The position numbers were made by a program, and so were the translations under genes. Under the pieces are notes generated by a model, which ran no database searches, was not told the origin of the DNA, and saw nothing but the letters and a program-made list of their open reading frames with translations. Positions 1 to 11,389 of a DNA stretch of 64,000 bases are shown here, in pieces. Source of the DNA: Pegoplata infirma (taxonomy: Eukaryota > Arthropoda > Insecta > Diptera > Anthomyiidae); the NCBI GenBank assembly GCA_963921195.1, contig OY992537.1:129974694-130038693 (forward strand). Reading direction: 5' to 3'. The first letter of the stretch is position 1. Every line of letters starts with the position of its first letter.

Positions 1-189
1 TTGTGGCTTATATATAAATTTTGCGTTGTTAACCAAAGAGAAGGAGTAGAATGTACCATCATGCATGTTGGTACTTTTTGTGCTGGTTATATACCCTATA
101 TAAAAAAAAATATCTATGGCAGGGTGGTTAAACTAAAACACAGACTTTAAGGCATCTTATATTTTGTTAAAGTTATATTTTTATTCCCT

Positions 190-262
190 CTACTTTACAA
201 TACATAGAAGTTTAAAACCATTTTTGTAGCTCTAACTCATAGAACAAGGAAAAACAAGATTC
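190..262 (+). repeat. Left remnant of a family-A MITE
   Basis: The stretch around ATTTTTGTAGCTCT and the following AGAACAAGG resembles the centre of the family-A elements at 8016-8864 and 34578-35448. The rest of the same repeat seems to resume near 2379, so the LINE at 263-2378 probably landed inside an old family-A copy. The match is diverged and short. Bases 1-189 before it show nothing I recognise. Confidence 0.4.
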
Positions 263-298
263 CTGCTTTTGATCGTATTTCTCTGGACGGCACTGAAA

Positions 299-772
299 TC
301 ACCTCAGATCGAGCCAAGTATCTTGAAGTATTTCAAGATAGGAAGTTTAATTTCAGGCGTAATATTGAGGAACGTGGGAGCGAAGGAACGATTGCTTTAT
401 ATTCCTGTAAAACGGCCATTGTAAATGGTCCTTAGCCCTAAAGTCGTTTATTGTATTTATACAGCCGTGGTGCGTCCAATTCTGCTGTATGGAATCATTG
501 TCTGGTGGCCTGCTTTAGAGACAAAAGGGAACTGTGTCTTTATAACGAAGGTGCAGAGAATGGCGTCGATGTGCATCACTGGTGCTCTTCGTACTACACC
601 TGCGGCTGCTTTAGAAATCCTCCTTCATCTGATACCTTTGGATAGGCAGTATGCGACTACGTCGGCAATTCGACTTAATAGCACGCTGCAATGGAGGAGC
701 AGCGATTGTTGCCATAGCTCGATGAAGAAGATAATAAAATATTCCAAAATGTGGACTATGCTCTCTCTATAA
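299..772 (+). pseudogene. Reverse transcriptase C-terminal fragment (LINE)
   Basis: Translation gives VVRPILLYGIIVWWPALE, then KVQRMASMCITGALRTTP and ALEILLHLIPLD. These are the thumb-region signatures of insect non-LTR reverse transcriptases. An upstream part in another frame (about 280-420) reads like the DRAKYLE...DRK...NIEER segment. A stop at 433 and frameshifts break it. The catalytic YADD region is missing because the copy is 5'-truncated. There is no start codon of its own. Confidence 0.85.
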
Positions 773-855
773 GCCTTTTTGACCGCCATTTTGCCACTAT
801 GATACCATCCAGGGAGTCTTAGATGGGGAGCATTCCGGGAAGTGGAGCCACCTTA

Positions 856-1378
856 GGTTAGGTTGGATGAGCGTCCGCCAATTTGGCGAATTTACTCACA
901 TTGGGCCTTATGGGGCCTCCCCTAAAGTTGTCTCCCTACTCCCTTCTGATATACAAAATTCTACCTCTCAAACCACCACGATTCTTCTACAAAAGTCCCT
1001 GTCAGAAATTCCCATACGAACGGCCATTTGGCCGATTATACAGTGTCCTGTCAGTACTCCTACTTATAGGCTGCCGTCCGTTTGCCAAAGGTAAGAAGAC
1101 TTTCTGTCCTCTTAGGATTTGGCAGTGGCCACATGGTTCGCGATATCCTGCACGTGATCAGCGATATCCACCTATCCCTCATCCTATTCTCTGATATCCT
1201 ATCAACTTCGTTCATCAACTCCACTATAGGAACCAACATATCAGGTTCGACACGTTCCACTATCGACTCTAAGCCATTTCTTGCATATTCATCAACTAAT
1301 TCGTTACCATCGACCCCACTACGTCCAGGGACCCAGATTAGCTTGGCTGTGTGCTGACTGATTCGATGCAGGTATTGT
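856..1378 (-). mobile_element. Second LINE inserted in the first, flanked by a 10-bp target duplication
   Basis: A minus-strand LINE 3' fragment. Translation from about 1370 downwards gives AKLIWVPGRSGVDGNELVDE, the RNase H C-terminal motif with its WVPG and GNE..D residues, then a degraded tail and a 3' end in CCAACCTAACCTAA at about 856-868. The same 10 bases, AGCCACCTTA, lie at 846-855 and 1379-1388 on either side. That is the target-site duplication expected of target-primed reverse transcription. It is 5'-truncated. Its protein differs from the host LINE, so it is a different family. Confidence 0.85.
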
Positions 1379-1388
1379 AGCCACCTTA

Positions 1389-2340
1389 ATTGGTACCACC
1401 GTAAATTTTTACACAGATGGATCAAGGCTGCACGAGCAAGTGGGCTTTGGAGTCTATTCGGAAGAGCTTGGATTGAGCCTGGCTCGATGATTGACATTGC
1501 AGTGTTCACCAGGCAGAGATGCTGGCAATAAAGGAAGTGGCTGACTGGTTGAGTTGCAATGTCTTGTCTACAACCGCAGTCAACATCTATTCTGACAGTC
1601 AAGCCGCGGTCAAGTCTCTGGAGTCCATGATGGTTCTGAAAACAAGATCTGCCCTTAACTGTTGCACGTCTTTAAATGAGATGGCCAAGCAGTTTGATAT
1701 GCAACTCATATGGGTCCCAAGGCACAGAAACATTCCAGGGAATTGCAAAGCTGATGAGCTTGCAAGACTAGGAACTACCTTATAGGTTCCAACAGAATTG
1801 GAATGTGTTGGTATGCGCCTAGAAACTTGCAAGCAAAATCTACGGCTTTCTTTCGTGACGGAGACTAATCAAAAGTGGACAAATGGATTGACGTGTGAGA
1901 CAACGCGACAGATTTGGCATTCTCTTAATCAAAGGCGCACAAGTGAGCTGATATCGCTTCCACGAGGAGAGATTTCGACAATGGTTGCTGTAATTACCGG
2001 ACACTGTCTTATAGGGAAGAACGCAAAGCGGTTAAATGTGCCGTCAAATTACTTTTGTCATAATTGTATCCATCCATCCATAGTTGCATCCATCCATGGA
2101 TGAAGAGGAAATGGAAACTATCGAACACTTCATTTGCCATTGCCCGGCACTTTCTGGTCAGAGACTTGCTTCACTGAGATACCCGGTGCTGCACGATATT
2201 TTTGATTTGTCAGATGTAAAAATTCAATATCTAAGGAGTTTCATAAGAAGCTCAAATTGGTTTAACGGCAGGGACCATTTAGGAAACCTATTACGGTCCC
2301 GTGGTATCACAATGGAACTCAGAGTCTTGGTGTGCTGAAG
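1389..2340 (+). pseudogene. RNase H domain and C-terminal zinc knuckle of the host LINE
   Basis: After the nested insertion the frame opens with FYTDGSR (catalytic Asp). AIKEVADWL and VNIYSDSQAAVKSLE (second Asp) follow, then LIWVPRHRNIPGNCKADELA with the His and Asp residues. Next come TRQIWHSLNQRR, VITGHCLIGKNAKRL and the knuckle, ending ETIEHFICHCPALSGQRL, and the C-terminus RGITMELRVLVC before TGA at about 2338. At least three frameshifts interrupt it (near 1520, 1790 and 2090). Confidence 0.85.
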
Positions 2341-2378
2341 TTAAACGTCAGCAGCCACTTACAACCTAACCTAACTCG

Positions 2379-2590
2379 GAGAACAAAAGCTACAAAACTG
2401 CCAAATGTACGAAAGACTTTCGAGAAAAAAAATTTAAATTATCAGTTATCTGAAGACTTTATTGACCAGTATCTGAAAAACGAAGCAAGGTAGAGCAAAA
2501 CTGAAAAAATTTTAGAACAAAATCTATGGCGCCCCTAAGGGACCCAATGGGGATTTTCTTGTATTTTTTATCTTTCTTTGCTAGTGTTTA
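2379..2590 (+). repeat. Right remnant of a family-A MITE
   Basis: AAACGAAGCAAGGTAGAGC and the later GGACCCAATGGGGA match the segment of family A that reads AAACTAAGCAAGGTAGAGC and CCCAATGGGGTC at 8574-8699 and 35168-35294. Together with 190-262 it suggests one old copy interrupted by the LINE. The outer ends were not found. Confidence 0.5.
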
Positions 2591-2609
2591 ACAGTCTTAC
2601 ACACTACCT

Positions 2610-2890
2610 TATCCCCACAGCTCCGGTAGATATCGACGGTGCTCCTTTGCTTCCCTATAAGAAACCATCATCAAAATCTCTCTTCTAGAGCAGTGAACTT
2701 GAACTCTTTTGACTGAAATGACAGTCGTGAAATTTCATAAGTCAACCCATTTCCCATTAGTCGCCGTTGTAGAACTAAGTTGTAGTTTGCATTTGCAGGT
2801 TTCTAGAGGCATACTAACACATTCCAACTCTCTAGAAACTTGTAAGGCAGTCTTGCAAGCTCGTATCCCAACCAATTTGCAACTTCCTTT
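2610..2890 (-). pseudogene. LINE fragment (RNase H to zinc-knuckle linker)
   Basis: The reverse strand from about 2885 reads CKTALQVSRELECVSMPLET, matching the LINE linker seen at 1770-1830 (VPTELECVGMRLETCKQ). A degraded piece corresponding to SLPRGEIS...IGK follows. It has stops and lacks flanking domains, so it is a short dead fragment. Bases 2891-3300 after it hold nothing recognisable. Confidence 0.65.
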
Positions 2891-3309
2891 ATTGTCACCA
2901 TCACCGCCTGGTAAACACTACAGTGGCCTGGCAATCTACAACCCAAACTCCCTTGATAAGACTCTGAGTCCCACTTGTACATGCATTTTATATACAGAGT
3001 TTTCTACCCGAAATTTTTCTAAACCAGGACTCCCTGTTACTAACAATAAGTTATAATTAAGTCAACCAGAAAATTACTAAGCTATAGTTTGGTTAACCCA
3101 AGGTAAATTTTCGCCAAATTTCGCAGTTCAGATAATGGTATTTCTGTTAATAACCTAAAAATGTCTTAATATATTTCACTCAGCTGATTTTCTTTCGATT
3201 TCTGGAGATACCTTCAAATGCCAATAGAGTTGTTTAGAAAATCGATTTTCAGTCGAACACAAAGTATCGTCATTTAATTAATATCTTTGAATATTTCACA
3301 TACATTTAG

Positions 3310-5147
3310 TACCATAAGGGCAAGTGGTGGATACGGCACTACACTCTCTTGCTGGCCATATCGAGAGTCCGTCCCTGACATAGAAGGCGTCTGTGTCAAT
3401 ATAAAACCTAAGGCAATTATGTTTGCCCTAAACAACTTCGGGATGAAAAAAAATACCATAACCATATTTGTCATGAACCTGCTCGCATATAAGATTAAAA
3501 GGTCAACTCTTAACAGGTCAGTGGTGACCAGGGCTGCAGTAAGTGTTGCTCCGCAAGGGGGAGTTTTATTACCTCTTCTTACTGAATGCCTGAAATTATC
3601 TCTTGGACATCTATCTAAATGGAGTTTAGAGAGTGGTCGAGGGATAAATGCAAACAAGACTGTTCTTGTTCTATTTTCCAACAGGAACAAAAATCCCACG
3701 TTCAGCCCGCCGAGAATAGGCGGCATCGAACTCACGGTGTCGGATAGTGTTAAGTATCTAGGAAACATTCTAGACAAAAAATTTACTCTAGAACATGAAC
3801 ACTCAGGCCAGAGTGGCAGAGGCAAATGTTGCCATCTATTGCTGTAAGAAGCCCATTAGAAGCAACTGGGGTCTTGCTCCCCGGAATGACAATTGGCAAT
3901 TCAACACGGTCATCTGGCGTATACTTATTAATGGAATAACCACCTGGTGGGTGGCGATGGGAAAGGCCACTAATCAGTAGGCATTCAATAGAATCCTAAG
4001 GATAAATGCGCTAACGATAACTGACGCAACTCGATCCTTACTCGCAATTCTTCACTGGCTGCCTGTAGACTTTGCAAGATTAACGGGGAACACCGCCACT
4101 AGCCTTGCGGCTATAAATGCGTGGACGTATGGACATGCGAGAATCCTGTGGCATCTCGGTGCCGCAACGAACATTCATTATTGCACTCCTACACCCTGAT
4201 TCGAAACCGTGTTAAAAACATGGATTCCGGACAGTTCCGATTAAACGGAGTGTCTCGACATCATAGGTGAAACTTGTGGTTTACACTGATAGCTTTAAAA
4301 TGGATAGATAGATTACAGACTATCCTTTCGTCTACCGGACCAGTGTAGCGCAATACATGTCGAGACCAATGGATATCGTATGTTTTCACCGACAACCAAG
4401 CGGCTATTAAGTCCCAGGCGGATGTGACTACCACATATACAATTGTCCAAGAATGCTGGGCGTATCTAAATAAGATGCCGACACATTTGAATATGGCACT
4501 AATCTGGGTGCCTGGGTATATGAATATAAAAGGTAATTGTATTGCCGATGAATTAGCAACGCTGGGAACGACTCTACATTATGACGGAATCGATCATACG
4601 CCTAGAATCCCTGTCAATGCGTGTTATCGGTGGAGCGAGACTTCACTATTACGGATCGCCAATGACAGGTTGCGACGTTAACCCACGTGCTGGATGGCGT
4701 GGCCCCTATGTGATCGTCGGTATACGGGTAGGACCATTCGACTACCTCGGAACCAGGGTACAGTGAACGCTTCGTTGTACACGCCAGTAAAATGGGAACC
4801 CCCCACTATGACTATTGCGAGTGATGTCTGGACGTGGAGGAGTAAAATCCGGAATTGCACGTCATTATCTGGCATATGCCCATCGGAGTTCGGACCATTT
4901 TTAGCAGACCGTTATTGGAGGAATTGACATGTTTGTGTGGTATGGACATCAGTAGGAAAAACTTGACTATCTGTGACCTTGAGCGATTCAGTTTGGATCC
5001 TAGGGAGGCTACTTAAACATTCTCTCTCCTTATTCTTCACTCCTTATGTTTCCTTTCTTTTATAGGTTACAAAACCGGACCACGTTTATTAAAGGACCCA
5101 TGTGAGCTGACCGATAGGCGGCTGCTTGCCTAACCTAACTAACCTAG
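3310..5147 (+). pseudogene. LINE with reverse transcriptase (active site deleted) and RNase H
   Basis: The first long frame (about 3310-3847) shows RT motifs: MNLLAYKIKR, VSVAPQGGVLLPLL, then GINANKTVLVLFSNR and PPRIGGIELTVSDSVKYLGN. The YADD catalytic box expected between PQGG and INANKT is absent, so an internal deletion removed the active site. Thumb sequence follows in other frames (about 3795-4190), then RNase H (VFTDNQAAIKSQ, LIWVPGYMNIKGNCIADELA, about 4380-4575) and a knuckle-like tail. The 3' UTR ends near 5147 in GCCTAACCTAACTAACC. Several frameshifts show it is inactive. It is a different family from the LINE at 263-2378. Confidence 0.8.
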
Positions 5148-5149
5148 CA

Positions 5150-6180
5150 TCATAAGATTAAATGGTTAACTGTGTAGCTGATGGTGCTTGTTTAGTAAAG
5201 GAATCCCTGGCGGCACTAACACAAAGACTCTTATCTCAACTACAATTTACTACGCCAACTACATATACATAACAACAAATTTTGAAATGTGTTTCAGTCG
5301 CTATGCCTGCGACTATGTATAAAATAAATGAATGAAATTCCAGTATGTACACAAACCCATTTCGCATGAATATTAGCAGAATGGTGGAGTAGCAAAAATA
5401 GTACATCCGGTTCCAGCCAAAAGACGAAAAAAGTAACACAGATTATGTTTTTTTTAAATGTATTAGTTATGTTGCATTAAAAAGAGTTACGGAGAAAGGC
5501 ACATTTGAAAAATAATGTGAATGATATTTGGAGATGGAAGGGAAAGGCTTGTAAACAGTAGGCATATGGACTGACAAGTAGTTGAAACACACAAGTGCTG
5601 GGTGGCATATTAGAGTTTGAAACAAAACACAATGGACCAGAAATTATTTTTATATTATAGCTACCCAGTTAAGACATTTCTTAATTACGATAGCGAATAT
5701 TAAGGCTAAAAGCGAACTTTAGCGGTTTGTCATTTAACTTCCCTATGCTATTTCTAGTACAGGGTTTTTATATTTGCTAAATAGCCTTGGCAATGAAATC
5801 TGACAAATTCAAAAACACGTGTCGACTAACAATAAATCTTGGAAAAACTACCAACATAAATAAACTTAAAAAAGAAAAATAATTTTCTTTAAAATTATTC
5901 TATGAGAATATCATAATTTTAATTAATAAAGGAAATAATGACCTCGATATAGTATAAACCTACTCAAAATATAATATTTTAATGGTCGAATAAAACAATT
6001 TTTATTTTTAATAAAAATTAATTATAATTTTTTCCTGATATGTCAAAATAAGAAAATTAGCGGAGATCCTCCTCTTTCATTTGATATTACTAGTGGCATC
6101 CTAGGGCAAGTAGAAATATTTACAAAAATGTAATCCTCTAAAACTTTCTTTTAAAATAAAACAGGATCACGAAGTGATTT
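5150..6180. other. AT-rich stretch without recognisable features
   Basis: About 1 kb with no convincing exon, TIR, tandem repeat or transposon protein that I can see on either strand. It could be host intergenic or intronic DNA, or an eroded repeat. Confidence 0.4.
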
Positions 6181-6184
6181 TTTG

Positions 6185-6817
6185 TTGGACAGTGTAATAA
6201 TTGTCTGGTGACCTGCCTTTGGGTAGGCAGTTTGTGACAATGTCGGCAGTTCGACTAACACTGCAATGGAAATGCAGCAATTGTGGAAATATCACGATCA
6301 TGAAAATGATACTGTACCACAAAATTTGGACAATTGCAAAGCCGATGAGCTTGCAAGACTGGGAACTAATACCTTACAGGTTCTAACGACGGCGACTACT
6401 TAGAGATGGGCAAATAGATGGGCGTGTGAGACTATACGACAGATTTGGTCTTCGCTTGATAAAAAGCGCACAAGTGATCTTATATCGCTTCTAACAGAAG
6501 AGATTTCGATGGTAGTTACTGTAATTACCGCGCACTTAAATTAGATTTGGTCTTCGCTTGATAAAAATCGTACCTACAAGTGATCTTATATCGCTTCTAA
6601 GAGAAGAGATTTCGATGATAGTTGCTGTAATTAGGGAGCTGCACAATGTTTGGATTTGTCGGATGTCAAAATTCAATATCACATGAGTTTCATAAGGAGC
6701 TCAAATTGGTTACACGATAGGGACTAGTGGGGAAACCCCAATTACGTCCCGTGATATCACAACGGACCTTAGAGTCTATGTGTGCTGACGTTAAGCGTCA
6801 ACATAATATAACCTAAG
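6185..6817 (+). pseudogene. Internally deleted LINE copy of the 263-2378 family
   Basis: Short pieces of the same LINE are strung together: IVWWPAF-like RT thumb, then NCKADELARLGTN (RNase H end), then TIRQIWSSLDKKRTSDLIS and the C-terminal DVKIQY..SFIRSSNW, ending in AACCTAAGCG. Most of RT and RNase H are gone. A segment of about 100 bp (AGATTTGGTCTTCGCTTGAT to TGTAATTA) occurs twice in tandem, at about 6440-6528 and 6543-6637. Confidence 0.75.
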
Positions 6818-6900
6818 CGAATATGTTTTTGAACTTATGAAAACAAAGTACAACGCGATTTTGTTTCCGCTACAAATTCTACACTAAAATTAGATTGATG

Positions 6901-7515
6901 TTTTTATACCCTCCACTCTAGTGATAGAGGGTATATATAAGTTTGTCATTCCGTTTGTAACTCATCGAAATATTGGTCTGGGACCCCATAAAGTATATAT
7001 ATTCATGATCCCCGATCGATTTTAAGACATTCAAGCGATGTCCGTCTGTCCGTCTGTCTGTGGAAATGGTGATCACGGCCAAAATATTACACGGAGATGA
7101 CTGAAACTTAACATATTTAATGGAAGTTCTCCTGAGAAGTTTGGTATTGCATTTGAGCGATATCAGTTCAGCGGTTCAAAAGTTATGAACGAAAATGTAA
7201 GGACACCTCTAAAATTTTAGTACATTCAACATAACCTAAAAATACAAAATGCTTTAATTCGGCTTCTGGTTGACTTATGTGAACATAATTGAACACCAAT
7301 TGGTATTTAAACAAGTACCAACATATTTTGAGACAAAAAAAGAAAAAAATCGCGGATTTTTTTACCAAATTTTTTTTTCGCGGAAATTTTTTTTCACAAA
7401 ATTTTTTTTTTCAAAAGTGATTTTCTTTTAAATAAAGTTTTTGCAAAAATCTTTAAGAAATTGTGGAGGGTATCACTACCTTCGGCAAGGCCGAATTTAA
7501 CTTTTTTACTTGTTT
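6901..7515 (+). mobile_element. mini-me/DINE-1-like element (HINE), complete
   Basis: It starts TTTTTATACCCTCCACTCTA with the inverted AGAGGGTATA just after, carries a short GTCCGTCTGTCC microsatellite near 7040-7062, and ends GGAGGGTATCACTACCTTCG followed by the hairpin TTCGGCAAGGCCGAA and ACTTGTTT. Non-coding. This structure (subterminal inverted repeat, GTCY microsatellite, 3' hairpin) is that of Helentron-derived non-autonomous elements of flies. Confidence 0.75.
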
Positions 7516-8013
7516 TATATTAAATAGTTTTCATGTAACGTATTGTGTCGTCATCATAATAACGGCTTTAGCCAATTTGATAAGTTAATTCATAAATTAA
7601 TGAAATTCTTAATTTCACTGCTTTTTTGTAGGTTTTCTAGTACTCTGGACCAAAGTGCAATGTCACAGTAAGCTATAGCAAACGAGGCACAAATCCCTTT
7701 TTCATTTAATTTTCATTTTTCGTTAACATTCAAAAAATAAAAAAATCTTACGCAAACAGGCACCAACAAACAGCCAGCAGATGTGAGTATAAATTTATCC
7801 AGCAGTGATGTCAACTTCTTTAAATATAAAAAAAATACTTTTAAATATGTGCTAGAAGCGATTGTAACAAGTTAGCTGCTGTAATAAAAGTGCAATACTT
7901 ATTTATAGTATTTTTACTTTTCAGAGGTTGCTTTAGCTCTTCAAGGGAAAACTTTTCACCCTGCCCATTTCAGAATATAACCACACTATAAAAAAATGAG
8001 TTCAGTTTCCTTC
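7516..8013. other. Mostly unassigned; holds a minus-strand HINE fragment
   Basis: Bases about 7922-7972 (AGAGGTTGC...CTTCAAGGGAAAACTTTTC) match the inner part of the minus-strand HINE at 49560-49620. Upstream, a good acceptor (GCTTTTTTGTAG at about 7631) and a downstream GTAAGC give a 36-nt open stretch, too short to call an exon. Confidence 0.4.
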
Positions 8014-8015
8014 TA

Positions 8016-8864
8016 CACTCAAAAAAATACGTTAGTAGATTTACTATTTTTTTTTTGCTAACGTTAGTTAGCTATCTTTTAGCAAATTTTTAGTTGAGAT
8101 TAGCATGTTAGCAAAAAATTCTTGTAAACTTCATTTAGCACATTAGCAATTTTAAACAAACTTTGAACTAATTTCTTTTGCTAAATTTGAAATTGAGTTG
8201 ACTACATTTTTACAAGATTTTTTGCTAATATTAGCAAAATAAATGGTAATTTTTTTTTTGTTTTCAGAAAACTTAAAATGGCGCTATCTCGGAAACTAAG
8301 CCAGATAGAGAAAAATCGAGGCCATTTTTGGTTCTCGAGCTGTCCATAGTATCGCCGGTCCTCTTCACATGTGTGGACCCTAATGGGCCCTAACTTTGGA
8401 TCCAAAAAAGTTAGCATTCCCGAAAATTTTAAAATGCTCATATCTCGGTAAATATTGCCGACACAACAAAAAGTCCAAAAGCGTTTTTGTAGCTCTCAAC
8501 ACGTAGAACAAGACCGCAAAATAGTCAAAAGCTCTCTCAAGACCCCAGTGGTCCCCTATAATCACGTATCTCAAAAACTAAGCAAGGTAGAGCGAAACGG
8601 ACACAAATTTTGGATCAAAAACTATGACGATTTTTAAGGAACCCAACTAGGTCTAGGCCCATCGGGGTCTGGACCTATTGGGTCCGAACCCAATGGGGTC
8701 CTCAGATGTGTATAAACTAAGTTCAAAAAAAATATATTTAGTTAACTAATTATTGGCAAAACATTTTTGCTAACTTTAGCAAAAAAATTGTGGGTTCAAA
8801 ATCAGCAAATTTTCTTGTAGGTTTACAAGCTTTTTTTGCTAACATTACAGTTTTTTTTTGAGTG
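8016..8864. mobile_element. Family-A MITE, copy 1
   Basis: 849-bp element with terminal inverted repeats CACTCAAAAAAATA...TTTTTTTTTGAGTG, each bordered by TA (8014-8015, 8865-8866). A second inner inverted repeat contains GCTAAC/GTTAGC and CTTGTAAAC blocks. The middle is GC-richer (GGTCTAGGCCCATCGGGGTC). Two other copies are at 30787 (partial) and 34578-35448 (complete). It has no coding capacity. The TA borders suggest a TA-inserting transposase (Tc1/mariner type), but this is inferred. Confidence 0.8.
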
Positions 8865-9175
8865 TATAATTAAGGTAAATTTCAACAAATTTATATGATT
8901 ATGATCAAGTACTTATTTTTAATTATTCTTTCTTTTTAATAACAAATAATGTTTAATAATTTTAACCAAGAACTGGTAACAATGCCCGTCGTCTTGTTGT
9001 AGCGAAATATACCAAGGGTTCTGATGAAAATCGATATACGATTATAAAATGAGCAAATTCCAATTAGTTTATAGTAAAATTGCACATTTTGTTTAAATTT
9101 ACTCAATTTATAGTAGCAAACAGAAATAATTTTAATTACAGTGCAGCGTATTACAATAAGACACATTCGTGCTAA

Positions 9176-9335
9176 AGTTCAGAAAACTAGCTCTTTTATT
9201 TTGGACTGTATCGTGTCTTTTACAGACGAACACACAGACAGACGACCATCGCTAGAATTTCGATCACTGATCAGTAATATTTAATAGGGTCCTAAACCGA
9301 TATTTCTATGCATATACACATGGAATAACAAAGTG
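9176..9335 (-). mobile_element. HINE 5' part, minus strand
   Basis: AGCTCTTTTATTTTGGACTG, a decayed ACAGACAGACG microsatellite, and GGGTCCTAAACCGATATTTC match the reverse of the HINE 5' region (compare 49678-49860). It is probably the other side of the fragment at 7922-7972, separated by the family-A MITE and about 300 bp of unassigned AT-rich DNA (8867-9175). Confidence 0.65.
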
Positions 9336-9857
9336 AGTGGTTAAAATTTATTTGCATGTGTCCACTAGCAGCCGCATTGAAGTATTTCGTATTTTTAAGT
9401 GATATGGTATGAATCAAAATTTGGTTGTTATTACATTTTCGTTCATAGTCTTTGGATCCCCTAAACCAGGACAATAATAAATACTTATGTTTAAAATTAA
9501 CTGTCACGTTTTCCTGTTTTGGCCATGATTACCATTTCATTTGACAGACGGGCACCGCTGGATCGTACTATTATCAATCGAAGTAGGAGTGGAGGATATA
9601 AAAAACGCTTAAATACATACAACTTTTGAGTGATAAAAAATCGCTAAATTGTTATCGCTGCTACAATTCTAGTTAGTTTGTGTGTGTATTTTTTGGGCTG
9701 CATAACTTACTTTTCCATTTGAGCTCTAGAGAAAGTGGTAAATAGTTGTGCTACATGATAATGGGGTTGGTTGGTATATAAGGCGGGGGCATACGTGTGC
9801 TTGTGGTGGAACCACCAAAATATACTTACTGTTTCCAATGTACTCCATACTCGTACA
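9336..9857. other. Possible single-copy DNA
   Basis: No repeat family is recognised. Features of interest are a plausible acceptor (CATTTCATTTGACAG at 9532-9546) followed by a short open frame closed by TAG, and a TATATAAGGCGGGGG stretch near 9775. Neither is enough for a gene or promoter call. Confidence 0.3.
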
Positions 9858-10110
9858 TACACAGAAAAATATTAATGACAATTTTAATTATAATATTTTT
9901 AGTATTTTAGTATTGTTAATAAAGTAAACTCAAAAACATTCAAAAATTAACTAAATTTGAGAAGAATTACACTTATTAGCCCTTTTCCTCTCTTAAAAAT
10001 GGAATTTCCAAAAGGAATTTTTTTTAAATGTTTTTTTTTTCACCGAAGAAACCTACATTCCAAATTTCAAGTTTCTGGGACCAATATTTCAGGAAATTAG
10101 AAAGTTCCAA

Positions 10111-11320
10111 CGTACTTTTTATAAAAGGTACTTTTTATGAAAGTTACTTTCTATAAAAGGTGCTTTTAATAAAAGGTACTTTTTATAACAGGTACTTTTC
10201 ATAGGTGCTTTTTATAAAAGGTACTATTTATAAAAGGTACTTTTTATAAAAGGTACTTTTTATAATAAGGTACTTTTTATAAAAGATACTTTATATAAAA
10301 GGTACTTTTTATAAAAGGTACTTTTTATAAAAGGTACTTTTTATAAAAGGTACTTTTTATAAAAGGTACTTTTTATAAAAGGTACTTTTTATAAAAGGTA
10401 CTTTTTATAAAAGGTACTTTTTATAAAAGGTACTTTTTATAAAAGGTACTTTTTATAAAAGGTACTTTTTATAAAAGGTACTTTTTATAAAAGGTACTTT
10501 TTATAAAAGGTACTTTTTATTAAAAGTTATTTTTATAAAAGGTTATTTTTATAAAAGGAACTTTTTATAAAAAGAACTTTTAAAAAAAAATAACTTTTTA
10601 CAAAATGTACTTTTTATAAAAAGAACTTTTTAAAAAAAAGTACTTTTTACAAAATGTGCTTTTTATAATAGTTACTTTTTATAAAAAGTAATTTTTACAA
10701 AAGGTACTTTTTATAAAAGGTACTTTTTATAAAAGGTACTTTTTATAAAAGGTACTTTTTATGAAAGGAACTTTTTATAAAAGGTACTTTTTATAAAAGG
10801 TACTTTTTATAAAAGGTACTTTTTATAAAAGGTACTTTTTATAAAAGGTACTTTTTATAAAAGGTACTTTTTATAAAAGGTACTTTTTATAAAAGGTACT
10901 TTTTATAAAAGGTACTTTTTATAAAAGGTACTTTTTATAAAAGGTTATTTTTATAAGGATACTTTTTATAAGAGGTACTTTCTATAATAAGTACTTTTTT
11001 CAAAAGATACTTTTCATAGAAGGTACATTTTATGAAAGTTACTTTTTATAAAAGATACTTTTATAAAAGGTACTTACTTTTATAAAAGGTACTTTTTATA
11101 AAAGGTACTTTTATGAAAGGCACTTTTTAAAAATATACTTTTTATAAAAGGTACTTTTTTTATAAAAGGTACTTTTTATAAAAAGGTACTTTTTATAAAA
11201 GGTACTTTTTATAAAAGGTACTTTCTATTAAAGGTACTTTTTTCAAAAGATACTTTTCATAAAAGGTACTTTTTATAAAAGGTTATTTTTTATAAAAGCT
11301 ACTTTTTATAAAAGGTACTT
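10111..11320. repeat. 16-bp minisatellite (GGTACTTTTTATAAAA)n
   Basis: About 1.2 kb of a 16-bp unit repeated roughly 75 times. It is near-perfect at 10290-10510 and 10700-10930 and more diverged at both edges and in the middle. The unit is nearly self-complementary (AAAAGGTACTTTT, TTTTATAAAA), so each unit can fold. A second array of the same unit occurs at 58850-59237. Both arrays adjoin DNA related to the 145-bp repeat at 59340-61720. Confidence 0.95.
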
Positions 11321-11389
11321 TAAATAGATAAAGTAAAGTACTTTTATAGGTAAAGTAAAAATATTATTGGTTGCACGGTCATCTGTAAC

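Larger units (their letters stand above)
263..2378 (+). mobile_element. Degraded RNase-H-bearing LINE (non-LTR retrotransposon), split by another LINE
   Basis: This is the 3' half of a non-LTR retrotransposon of the RNase-H-bearing (I/LOA-like) type. In order it carries the end of the reverse transcriptase thumb (about 299-770), an RNase H domain (about 1400-1785), a linker, and a C-terminal zinc knuckle (about 2030-2335). The 3' end is near 2378 in ACAACCTAACCTAACT. It is 5'-truncated, frame-shifted several times and has stop codons, so it is dead. A second LINE lies inside it at 856-1378. Removing that insertion and one target copy joins the RT end to FYTDGS, the start of RNase H. The clade assignment is from motif content only. 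Confidence 0.85.

Noticed and set aside
841..870. TTAGGTTAGG as an insect telomere repeat
   Set aside because: Only two units, placed exactly at a LINE 3' end with a target duplication; the same short sequence ends other LINEs here.
7631..7667. A 36-nt exon with GTTTTCTAG start
   Set aside because: The acceptor is good, but the stretch is too short, two frames are open and the donor is weak.
10111..11320. Regular short repeats as a CRISPR array
   Set aside because: Units are directly adjacent with no unique spacers, and the genome is eukaryotic. It is a minisatellite.
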